From the NCBI GenBank assembly GCA_035610835.1, contig CM069454.1, forward strand, positions 1,551,117 through 1,615,116: a stretch of 64,000 nt of DNA, read 5' to 3'. This DNA is from Ophiura sarsii (lineage: Eukaryota > Echinodermata > Ophiuroidea > Amphilepidida > Ophiuridae). Made by a program: the position numbers and the translations under genes. Below, piece by piece: positions 1-10,400 of the stretch (its first letter is position 1; every line of letters begins with the position of its first letter). The notes under the pieces were generated by a model, which ran no database searches, had not been told where the DNA came from, and saw only the letters and a program-made list of their open reading frames with translations.

Positions 1-712
1 TAATTCCGGCAATTTAGCCTAAAAAATGACAGACCCCATAAAATGTGTCCCGATTTGATTGTTTGGATATGATTTCATTTTTTGAGCTGCGTATGTAGCT
101 AACGGGTCAAACCGCAACACATTTGACGGAGAAAAAACATTCTGGCAATTTAGCCTAAAAAATGGTGGACACCATGAAATGTGTCCCGATTTCATATTTT
201 GGATATGATTTCACATTTTGAGCTACATATAAAGTCTGTGTAGCTAGCCGGTCATACTGCAACACATTTGACGGAGAAAACAAATCCGACAATTTAGCCT
301 AAAAAATGACAGACACCATAAAATGTGTCCTGATTTGACTTTTTGGACATGATTTCACATTTTGAGCTACGTATAAAGTCTGTGTAGCTAACCGGTCAAA
401 CCGCAACATATTTGACGGAGAAAACAAATCCGGCAATTTAGCCTAAAAAATGAGTGACACCATAAAATGTCTCCCGATTTGATATTTTAGATATGATTTC
501 ACTTTATGAGCTACGTATAAAGTCTGTGTAGCTGACTGGTCAAACCGCAACAAATTTGATGGAGAAAAAAATTCCGGCAATTTAGCCTAAAAAATGACGG
601 ACACCATAAAATGTGTCCCGATTTGATTTTTTTGATATGATTTCACTTTTTGAGCTACGTGTAAAGTATGTGTATAATGAACTGATCAAACCGCAACACA
701 TTTGACGTATCA
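1..712. repeat. 144-bp tandem repeat, five copies
   Basis: The phrase GGCAATTTAGCCTAAAAAAT recurs at about positions 8, 144, 288 (as GAC), 432 and 576, a period of 136 then 144 bp. Each unit also carries GTGTCCCGATTTGAT, a TTTGAGCTACGTATAAAGTC stretch and ACATTTGACGGAGAAAA. The copies are diverged by scattered substitutions. The array probably continues left of the window. No coding potential is visible. Confidence 0.92.
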
Positions 713-1557
713 AATGATGTTCGCATTTCAAATTTTATCTCCAATATAAGTGTACATTAAATAATCGTGATTTAGCCAAAAAGGTGTTTTTAAGTAAGCT
801 TATTTTTATTATTTTTGTTTATTATTTTGATGAATGAAATGATGGATAATTTTCAAATCAAATGTTTAGAGACATTTCGAGAATCAAACTATCCATTATA
901 ACAACACATCGCTAACAATGTGAGTGTGACAGTCATCGAATCTGGTTCCGCTGGGATCCTAAAGTACCACATTAAACATGTCTACCGAAACCGCTCAACC
1001 AAAAACCATGCAACCCGATAACCACAAAAAACGCGAACCGCAAAGCCCGAGAACCGCTCTAGTTATACTTTAGACACAAATAAAAAAAATAAAAAAATAA
1101 AAAATGTTTTGATGTATTTTCGGACCTGGCAACACTGCTAGTTTTGACATATTAAGAAAAATGATATTTTAGCCTATCTTTGCATCTTGTAAAAACTACT
1201 TGCCAGAGCATTCAGGATATTGTCCTCATAGGAGGAGGGAGAGATGACTTTACCCTACTCATATCTGATGAAAAACAGCTTGGGGTATTATATACTTTAA
1301 CGGCAGTGTTGCCAGATAATGACGCATTTTGGAAAAATTACAATATTTCGTTTGTTACAAATAATGACATTCATTTTGATACTGAAGCCATTTTATTACG
1401 ACAAATTGGATTTAGTATATACCAGATGTTCCAGGGACTTCCATAGATACCCGTTAAGTAAAGCAGGTGGTAATATAGGGCCTATACTTCTACTCTTGTT
1501 GCCAGAAAGTTCATAGTTCGGCAACATTGCTATATTCAGTTAATTTGATTTCGTATA

Positions 1558-1560
<3 letters not shown>
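713..1560. other. No recognisable gene
   Basis: This AT-rich single-copy-looking sequence contains only short ORFs (the longest is 88 codons, at 1180-1446). They have no recognisable motif and no support from composition. I see no RNA gene and no clear terminal repeats. Confidence 0.5.
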
Positions 1561-1588
<28 letters not shown>

Positions 1589-1602
1589 AAGGGGGGGGGG
1601 GG
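1561..1602. repeat. Poly-G tract
   Basis: Twenty-eight G, two A, then twelve G, followed by TGCAAGTTGCACCCCC, which forms a small hairpin. The tract could fold as a G-quadruplex, and its exact length is likely unreliable in any assembly. Confidence 0.9.
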
Positions 1603-1713
1603 TGCAAGTTGCACCCCCAGTACTAAACCAAACCAACATTTTAGGTGTCTTTTAGGGTCCTTAAACACATTTTAGATGTTAACAGTGAAAAAAATAGGAT
1701 GCTCTCCAGATAT

Positions 1714-2262
1714 CCAAGATGGCGTCCAAAATGGCCGCCAAAACAGGTCAAATCTCATAAAATGACATATAGCAATCAAATTGTATGGTGAAAGTATAGT
1801 TGTAATAGTGGAATGTTTGTATTAGACCATTAGACTCTCATATCTAGAAGTTTTGCTTTGTTAACACACCTAAATCCAAGATGGCCGCCAAAATGGCCGC
1901 CAAAAATGGTAAAATTCCATATATTGGCATATATAAACCAACATGTATGATCAGAGTAAAGTTTTAACAATGAGATGTATGTGTTAGACCACTAGAAACT
2001 CATACCTAGTATTTTTACTTTGTTCACATATTTTAAAATCAAGATGGCCGCCAAATTAATGGCCGAAATTGGTCAAAAGTGGTTTTATTTGTGTCTAAAG
2101 TATAAAGATGTGTCTTTATCAAGTAATAGCTACTTTTGAAAAAAAATCTTGCATATTGCTGCAATAAGATAACGAATGTGCAGTAAATTTCGACTATTTT
2201 TAACTGATATTGACCAAAAAATGGCTAAAATATAAATTGGGCTGTTGCCATGGCAACGAGTA
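1714..2262 (+). repeat. CAAGATGGCCGCC tandem repeat fragment (~162 bp period)
   Basis: Three degenerate units start with CAAGATGGC at about 1715, 1877 and 2040, spaced 162-163 bp. Each holds one or two AAATGGCCGCCAAAA boxes followed by a TATAAAATGACATAT-like stretch and a 'TTAGACCA..AGA.TCATA' stretch. This is the same family as the arms of the fold-back element at 23.4-27.1 kb, so it is probably a solitary remnant of such an element. The last unit runs into GTTGCCATGGCAAC, which also occurs near 18,315. Confidence 0.7.
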
Positions 2263-2910
2263 AAAGATTAACAAACTAATCTCGTTTTTCTGATATGCTA
2301 CCAAAGTACTTCAACCTTGTTAGGAAAAAATAAAATAAAATCGGCGAGCTTTGCCACCCGTACTCGATATTTACCTGAGATGGCTCTTAAGAGTTATGAT
2401 TAATCTGGTGATTTCTCATATTTAAGTAATATGCATGAGATCTATGTATTCAATACTTACACTAAGACCCGATGCATTACCGTAAGTTTTTAACACGTGT
2501 GTTGTATTGTCAACCCAATTGCAATATCTTAGGAGCGGTGTAATCTTCAAAACAGCGCACTCGCTTGTTAAACAATTCCGTTTTGTGTGCTAAGATCAAA
2601 CAACTGACCTTTTATATGAGTGTATTTGTTTGCAAAATATAAATTATAAAACAAAACATATGCTAGAATTACAAGTTTTATTAAATGATACCATTTTGGA
2701 CGGGTAGGGGCTGCACTCCGCTAACTTTGACGGGTAACACTACGATGAAGGGGTAGCTAGAGTTATTCTGACATCAATAGCGCAATCGGTAGTATACTAT
2801 TAGTCGGTTATTTGACGAATCTGAGTATTTTAAATGGTTAGCAACAATCCCTCCAGGGTTAGACTAGGGTGAACAACATTTCTGGTGTAAGATTAATAAA
2901 AAATGCACCT
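2263..2910. other. No recognisable gene
   Basis: AT-rich sequence with no ORF of note, no terminal repeats and no RNA gene that I can identify. Confidence 0.5.
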
Positions 2911-3015
2911 AACCAAAAAAAAAAAAATAATAATAATAATAATAATAATAATAAGAAGAAATAACAAAACCCACAACAACAACAACAAATAACAAAAACA
3001 AAACCAAACCACACA
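2911..3015. repeat. Composite microsatellite (A)n-(AAT)n-(CAA)n
   Basis: A run of A is followed by about nine AAT/TAA triplets and then ACAACAACAACAAC and imperfect AACAAAA units. The 60-codon minus-strand ORF here (phenylalanine/leucine/cysteine-rich) is just the translation of this simple repeat. Confidence 0.9.
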
Positions 3016-3631
3016 AAAAAACCACACACACCAAATAACAACTCTAAAATAATAAACGTTTAAATACATTTACCTTTTGAAACAGCAATAACTATTTCAT
3101 TCGTTTTGGAAGGTATACAACTACTGTTTTTAATTTGCAGCAATGAAGGAATTAAGTCTATTATTAGTATTTTTAATAGAAATTATTTCTGTTTCACACT
3201 TGATAATTATGGGTAAAAAGAATTGGATTGAGTATATTATATTAGAAGTTATAACCTTTGAATGAGGTGCTCAATGACACTTAAAGAGTTATCTTAAGGA
3301 TCAAAAAATCATGGGCTTAGGATGCATTTTGGGGGTAAAAATGCACTAAAAATACATTTGTTTATGGGGTTTTTTTCACATAAGTTTGAATAGCATAAAC
3401 CCAATGGTTCTTATCTTAGTAGCACAAGGTGAATGGTGTCCATTGATTACATACAAACTGGACGGGTAATTAACCACCTTTCACTACATTTTGGCTTTCA
3501 TGAAGAGCTGATATGCAAAAGAAATTACGTCCACTTTTTTCCCTTCAAAAATGAGAACCTGCAATAAGAATAATAATGAATTGGTAGATTACAAGTGTAG
3601 TCATCTTCGGACCCGTAATTTCACCATAATA

Positions 3632-4988
3632 CGAGGGGCGTTCAATAAATACCTGCAACCATTGTTTTTTTCCACTCATGCGCGACGTACGCCAACTAGA
3701 ATTAGGGAAATTTGAAATATGGGTCTTTATCTTTCCTCGCATGCATGAATGAACAATATCGTTTGTGGGATTACGTAATGGCACATGCGTAAAATCAATA
3801 CTTTCTGGCACTGCATGAAAAATAGCTGATCAGGGCGGAGAATATTTGCAAGCAATTTGATGCACAGTTACTTTTTTCAAAATATCTCAAGAACCGATGC
3901 ATGGAATAAGTTGCCGTTTGAAACAGTGATAGACCAGTACTATGTGCTCAACGTTACTTATTTTCAGATGCAAATTATGGAGAAAAAACACTTATTATGT
4001 AACATTAAAACGTCATCTTTTTGTCATAGCTTAAAAGAAATTCTTTAATGAATAAACAGTCAAGGTCAAGGTATCCAACCGTAAGATTTGTCTTAAACCT
4101 CTTGTTCCTCATTGTTACGTGTCATAGATTTAAATGGGAGATTACAAAGACAATATATGAAACCGTTTTCTGCAGAGAAAATTTTTATACAATGAAGCTT
4201 TTTTGACCCAATTTGAGTAAATTCATTATACTGACCATAACATTAACTTGAATTGTATTTTCAAATAGATGTTTACATTTTTGAACTTTGTATATGTATT
4301 GAAGTTCACCACAGTTCTTGTTTTCTTAAATTCAATTCCTTATCTGTAACTTTTACGTTGGTTGCAGTGATTGTTTAACATTTCTACTCATTATGAGCGC
4401 TTTCTGACCACCGTGCGTTCTACGCATGCGCAGATTTTTATTCCAAGTTCAACAATTCTCGATGTATTTATTGATACCCTGTCATCTATACAATAACGAA
4501 ACCTGCATTTGCTGTGGTATTTCAGGAAATCCCAATTGTTTGCTATAACTATCATTTTCATTTCTTTGGATTTTCGGCATTTTGGGGCTCACTGTCAAAG
4601 CCTAATGTTGACCAAGATAAGATGCAGTGTATTTCTAAAAGTTGTCGTTGACAGAACCTCTCCATTTAGGACCTCGTTGGACATGGTCTCTGGTTTCCTG
4701 ATGCAAAATGTTAGACTTGTACACTAATCCGGAACAAAGTTCTGCTCATTTCAATATACGTGCTATCAAGCAAATTCAAAATTCCTGCCAAAGTGGCATG
4801 TTTTTCAGTGTCCAAATATGGGTTACTTTATGCTAATGCTATTACGTAATTATGAATATTCAGTAAATCCAGATTGTGTTAAATGATAGATTAAGGTTCA
4901 TACTTTATAATGTACCCACTTAGATTTCACAGAATCACTCAGGTGTGGAGAACAACAATGGTTGCGGGTATTTATTGAATGCCCCTCG
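3632..4988. mobile_element. Mariner-like non-autonomous element, TA target site
   Basis: The ends are near-perfect inverted repeats beginning CGAGGGGCGTTCAATAAATA and CGAGGGGCATTCAATAAATA on the inward-reading strands, and both outer flanks are TA. The CGAGGG(G/T)C(A/G)TTCAATAAAT end is typical of mariner-family terminal repeats. The 1357-bp length fits a mariner, but I find no transposase reading frame and no D,D(34)D pattern, so it looks like a deletion derivative or a decayed copy. Its right end shares further internal sequence (AAGTATGAACCTT, TAGCATTAGC.TAAAGTAAC, GGACACTG) with the element at 53256-54587, which shows they are one family. Confidence 0.8.
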
Positions 4989-4999
4989 TATAGCTTTTC

Positions 5000-6030
5000 G
5001 TCATCATCTTCATCTGTGTAGCTCATTTCTATGCTCTGAGGTCTCTGGGCGGCTGACTAGACTTTGGCGGGTTAAACCGGTTTTGTGAGCGCTCAACCGT
5101 TCCCTTTCCCTCATGGCATATTGCTGGAGGTGGAAACAACTCCGCTTGTCTGAACGCTTGGTGCTTCTGCAAAGCCAGATAATGTAGCTTGCTCGCAAGA
5201 CTGTTTTGGCTGCTGTGTCTAAGATTGGTTTTCTTTTCCCGCTGGGGATTCCTGACATTTGCTGATCGTGGTATTATAAATCCACCTACTTCCGACTTCT
5301 ACGGGAAAGTAGTTCACAGATCAATCAATCAATCAATCAATCAATCTTTATTTCCATCCGTTATCATGTTATTTTCAAATTCTGCTACAAGGTCTTGGTG
5401 TTTACATTTCTTCCTGGCGAAAGCATTTGCAAGGTTTTCCTCTGCTGGGACTGTCAATTCAATGATGAGGACATTTTCAGTCTGAGTTGAGAAAATAGTA
5501 GGGTCAGGTCGTTTGGCCGTCTCAACAATTTCTGGAGGAAAGACTATCTGCGAGTGCTCTTCATCCACCAGGAGTTTCCAGTCACTGGCATTTCTAAGGA
5601 TGTCTGTCTCTTTTGGTTTTCTGTACGGCAAGACTGGATTACGGTGTTTTGTGCCATCTGCTCTTTGGAATGCTATGGCGGGACTAAAACTTTGAGACTG
5701 GGATGTAGATGGTCTGTTGTTATTTGCTCCATCATCGACATATAATATCAGTCTCAATGTTTGGTCATGGCGCCAATTGTACCTTCCATTTTCTAAGGAA
5801 AAGCTGCAACAGTTCAGGATGTGGAGCAGGGTACAATGTCGGTGGTGACATAACTGGCACAATCCCATATTTTCTTGCCCCAGAGTCTCAGGTTAGTTGG
5901 TGTCGGGAGTTGGTCATGGATGGCATTTATCTGGAACGACAGGAGTTCTGGTGTGCAAACATACTGTACAGGAGTTTCTTCCATGATGTGTCCACTTGCA
6001 TGGCAGAGTCCCTTTTCAGCCACGATGAAT
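5000..6030 (-). pseudogene. Decayed retroelement ORF fragment (RT-associated C-terminal region)
   Basis: On the minus strand, fragments in different frames follow the C-terminal region of a widespread invertebrate reverse-transcriptase ORF. Near 5970-5870 is INAIHDQLPTPTNLRLW. A frame change then gives a Cys/His block ending LLHILNCCSFSLENGRYNWR (5868-5780), and later NVLIIELTVPAEENLANAF (about 5470-5410). This matches the 'HIL..C..AL..GRY.WRHDQVL' and 'LIELTVPWEE' signatures I know from such elements. A (TCAA)n microsatellite at 5319-5344 interrupts the frame, after which KTVLRASYIIWLCRSTKR (about 5210-5150) resembles the usual tail. At least two frameshifts make it non-functional. The precise LINE clade cannot be assigned. 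Confidence 0.7.
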
Positions 6031-7447
6031 AAATAGTATTTTGGTAAAAGTTTCTAGCAATGTGGGTAATTTGTTGAAAACGAATTTGGGTCCAGCTGTA
6101 CTGCACTCTAATGTAAAAAAATACTGTCCTCTATAATTCAGTATCAAAAGACAAGTCAAGAATCAAAAAGGAATTCATGTTTCTGGTCTGTTCTTGTTGG
6201 GCCCCTCGCCACCTATCAAAGCACCGCCTCTTGCTGCCTCATTCGGCGATAGTGATTGTTTTAAGGTATCCCTGTATGTATGTATCCCACTAGAAAGAAC
6301 CAGCTCGTGCCGAGAACATCAAATCACTTTGCGGCCCACACAGTAAACAATGCTTTTCAAAAGCTGAATGGTTGTGCTCGTAAAAAGGAAACTGTTGTAT
6401 GACTGCCTGCCCTTACCCTACCCAATCACCCCCTTTAGGGGTAGGCCTTTTGCATGCTTCATTGAGGTATCTTACAAATGAGGTTCTACTGGTAAAGTAA
6501 AGTGTCAAATCAATTTTTGAAATATGTTAATAATCTGCTTTGGATAAATCATTCGGCATGTACCCACATGTTCAGCCCCACTGTAATAAATATTTATCTT
6601 GTTATTCTCAATTGTGTGTACCATGTTTATTCCAATTTTTTATTTGGTGAGTGCTTGTGTTAATTTTATTGAAATGATTTGCAAAAGGGCACACATCCAT
6701 TTTGTCTTAAAAAACCCATAATAACAATCAAAAATAAAAGTGATTGATTTGTAAAATAATACCGTATTTGATCGGTATACTATGTATATCATTCAATATA
6801 CATATACTTTTTCAAAGCATTAATCACACTAGTCAAGAACGCTTTCATGCTGTTTTCTCAAAATCACTAAAATTGATGCAAGCCCTTTTGCATATCAGCT
6901 CTTCATAATATGTTGATCGGTAAAACAAGCTCAAGTGATCGCAACACACACCTTTAATAAACCAATTACATAACCGTCTGTGTATGAGTTATAAAATGTT
7001 TACTGTTGTTATTTTACAGAATGTGTGGCTCTACCTTGATCGATGTACACGGAAGAACACGGTGATGGTGGACGTAACGACTCTTTGCGGTTTTGTCTTT
7101 AAAAATAAAGTGATGATGGAAATGGGACTATAGGTTTGTAGCGTACATTGTAAGGTTTACTAATTTACGACGTCCATCTGTGTGGTAATTAGCCGTAGGA
7201 ACGGTGAAGGTTTCTCAAATATATGCTCTATACACAGGACAAGTTTCTTCGGACTCATTTTCATTAAAGCGTCTGGTGTAAAGCATTTCATCCCTTTCGA
7301 AAGAGCATTCAAGAACTTTGTATTGAATGGTATAACGTATTACTCTACAAGGTAAATATAATAGCGTAACAGTCACACTTTTTCTACACAAGCCACATTA
7401 GGATACTAGAGTAATATAAGTCTTGGAAATACTACTAAATTACTAAG
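6031..7447. other. Upstream region of the receptor gene; no gene seen
   Basis: This is non-coding AT-rich sequence between the LINE relic and the receptor start codon. It must contain the receptor's promoter and 5' UTR, but no canonical TATA box, initiator or 5' exon can be assigned with confidence. A short non-coding upstream exon is possible. The right copy of the 21-bp inverted repeat ends at 6905. Confidence 0.45.
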
Positions 7448-10400
7448 ATGATTTCTATTATGCTCCATGTATGTGCCATTATTTTATGCATACATTATGA
7501 AGGAGTGTTGGGGGATAACCCACAACTTATATGTGATACCAACAGTATCAATATAACAACTGATGTGACCACTATTACAGCTAATGAAATCATTGATGTA
7601 GTGCAAAATAGTAGTGTTAATGGTACTGATAAGGTTACCACAGTTGCAAGAGAAAAGATCTCGTGTAGTACTGATGTATATTTTAGAGAAGTTAATTGCA
7701 TAGCTCTAGAAATACCACGCAACAATGATACACTATCCTATTTATATGTAGAGAGCGTAGACAATTCTGACATTTGTCATGGGAAATACATTTCCTTTTT
7801 TACGGATGAAGATCACTGTATTGCATATTTACCATACGATGTGTATAGGTTGCATTTCGAGAATATACAAGTAAATTTGAAAATGTATGGACTAAAACAT
7901 AATGATAGTGATTGTTCTGATAGTGTATCATTAGATGAAAACAATTTCCTTCCCAGATGCAATGCCTCCCATTACACTGGTGTCGTTGGAGCATCCAAAA
8001 GCTATTTCAATTCAATACAACCCTCGGTAGATTGTCCGGAATGGTGTACTTGCACACTTGGGTTTAGGGAATTAACAAAAATATGTGGTCGTGGTGGCGA
8101 AGATGACGATGTTATACTAATTGTGTATGATCCCAATATAAAATCCCTAGGATTTAGTTCTCAAGGTCTGTCTAACCTCACTTCTACATGTTTTCGTGAT
8201 TTTGAATTGTTGACCTCCTTAAGATTGAGTTTCAATCGACTCACGCGTCTACCTACAGACGTATTTGCTACAACGGTTCATTTAACCTCACTTAGTTTGA
8301 AAAATAATAAGTTGACCACGTTGCCTGCAGGTGTATTTGCGGCCCTAGGCAAATTGCAGGTTCTGGTAATTGATTCAAATCTTCTTGGGCCATTACCTCG
8401 TGGTATATTTGATTCACTAATCGAACTGTTCTGGCTAGACCTCTCAAACAACCGGATATCCTCTCTGCCAAGCTTTGACAGACAGGTACATTTACGGGAG
8501 CTGACATTTTATGGAGATGGCGAGATCTCCCTGGATAATGGTATATTAGATAACGTGGTCGAGTTAGACTCGCTTGCAATTCATGGTATCAGACTAACAT
8601 CATTGTCCGTGGGTGTTTTCCATACATTAATTAACTTAAGGACACTCGAACTAAGAGACAATGATATGAACGAAATTCCTCAAGGTATATTTGATGGTTT
8701 GGTTCGGTTGAACAAATTGGATCTGAGTGATTCTGGACTTGTTCAATTGCCATCCTGCATATTTAAAACACTTGTTCAATTGGAATCATTACATATCAAC
8801 TATAACCCTTTAACTTCCCTACATAAGAGTGCATTTGAAGGACTGACTGAACTGAAAAGGCTGATGTTGAACAATAATACTCTGAACTCATTGCCAAAAG
8901 GCATATTTGATATACTTACAACATTGGAGAGCCTTAATATTAAGGGGAATCAATTGGTGTCATTGCCAAAAGGCATATTTGATATACTAACAAACTTGGG
9001 GGACCTTCTTCTTGGGGGGAATCGTTTTTTGTCAATTCCTACAAGTTCCTTTGTTACCGTGTACAATGTGGTGTCGCTGACTCTTGATTGCAATCAAATA
9101 ATATCTTTGTATAATGGTACCTTAAATGGACTTGTTCAGTTGGAGAGACTTATGATAGGTAATAATCACCTAACGTTATTGTCTTCTGGGTTATTTGATA
9201 CATTGCACAAGTTGAAGAATCTACAGCTTCACCATAACAGACTTGTGTCCCTATCTCAAGGTTTATTCGATTCATTGCTTCAGTTGAGATTTTTAAGACT
9301 TGATAACAATCAATTTATCTCATTACCCGCGGGAATATTTGATACACTCGTTGCTTTAACGATAATAGAACTTGATTCAAACTTTCTATCTGTCCTTCCT
9401 CTGAACGTGTTTAATCGAGCAACGCAAGTGGTTGACCTTGAACTTAATCACAATAATATATCTTCGTTGACTAGTGGTGCATTTCATGGAATGGTCGTTC
9501 TCAGTAATCTTTTCCTTTCTGAAAATCAACTTACAGCATTGCCTGTCGACATATTTCGTGATTTAGGTGCATTGAAATCCCTATATTTAAACAATAATAG
9601 GTTTATATCATTTCCTACCGGAATATCTAATGGACTTACATTATTAAACAAGGTTGAACTTGGAAAAAACAATCTTATTGAATTGTCTAACGGTGCTTTT
9701 GATTCTTGCGTTTACCTACAAATAGCAATCCTTAAATGTAATGAATTAACATCGTTGCCTCCAGGTTTATTTACCAAACACCTTTATTTAACTGATGTAT
9801 ATCTTAGTGACAATGACATCACTTCGATTCATACCCGAATGTTTGGTGGAAGTGTTCTGGTAACATTACACCTACACAGAAATAACCTGACCGTATTGCC
9901 AACAGGCGTATGTGACACTCTTGTTCAGCTCAATCATTTAGACGTGAGTAAAAACTCATTGACTTCATTACATAGGAGTATTTTCAATACCACTGTTCGA
10001 TTAAGATCGATTAATCTAGGCTATAACTGTCTAAAATCACTTCCTGATCATTTACTGGATACTGTGATTAATTTGAACGAGCTCTTTCTTAATGATAATC
10101 AATTCACAGCATTACAGATAGATATTTTTAAGATGTCGAACAGACTACGTACGTTGAATGTTCAGAATAATAATTTGTTACGTTTGCCAATGGGTAACTC
10201 TTCTTTATTAACACTAAACTTTGGTAACAATGGCTTGTCAACGCTATCTGCAAAGGCATTTAATTCCTTCACAGATTTATTTGAGCTTCACCTACATTCT
10301 AATCACTTGTTGACAATACCACCTCATATACTGGAAAATCTGACATTGTTGAAGTATTTAGATATAAGCAGCAACAATATCACTGCGTTACCTACTGACA

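Larger units (their letters stand above)
3501..6905. mobile_element. Region bounded by a perfect 21-bp inverted repeat
   Basis: Positions 3501-3521 and 6885-6905 are perfect reverse complements; the core is GAAGAGCTGATATGCAAAAG, read on the plus strand at the left end. The 3.4-kb interior holds the mariner-like element at 3632-4988 and the LINE relic at 5000-6030. The pair could be the ends of an old composite or TIR element, or a small dispersed repeat present twice. No flanking target duplication was found, so the element interpretation is tentative. Confidence 0.35.

Noticed and set aside
1180..1446. Possible small gene of 88 codons
   Set aside because: No recognisable motif, isolated, AT-rich, and overlapped by another short ORF. 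Such ORFs are expected by chance.
2859..3041. Minus-strand hydrophobic ORF (Cys/Phe/Leu-rich)
   Set aside because: Translation of a simple-sequence repeat.
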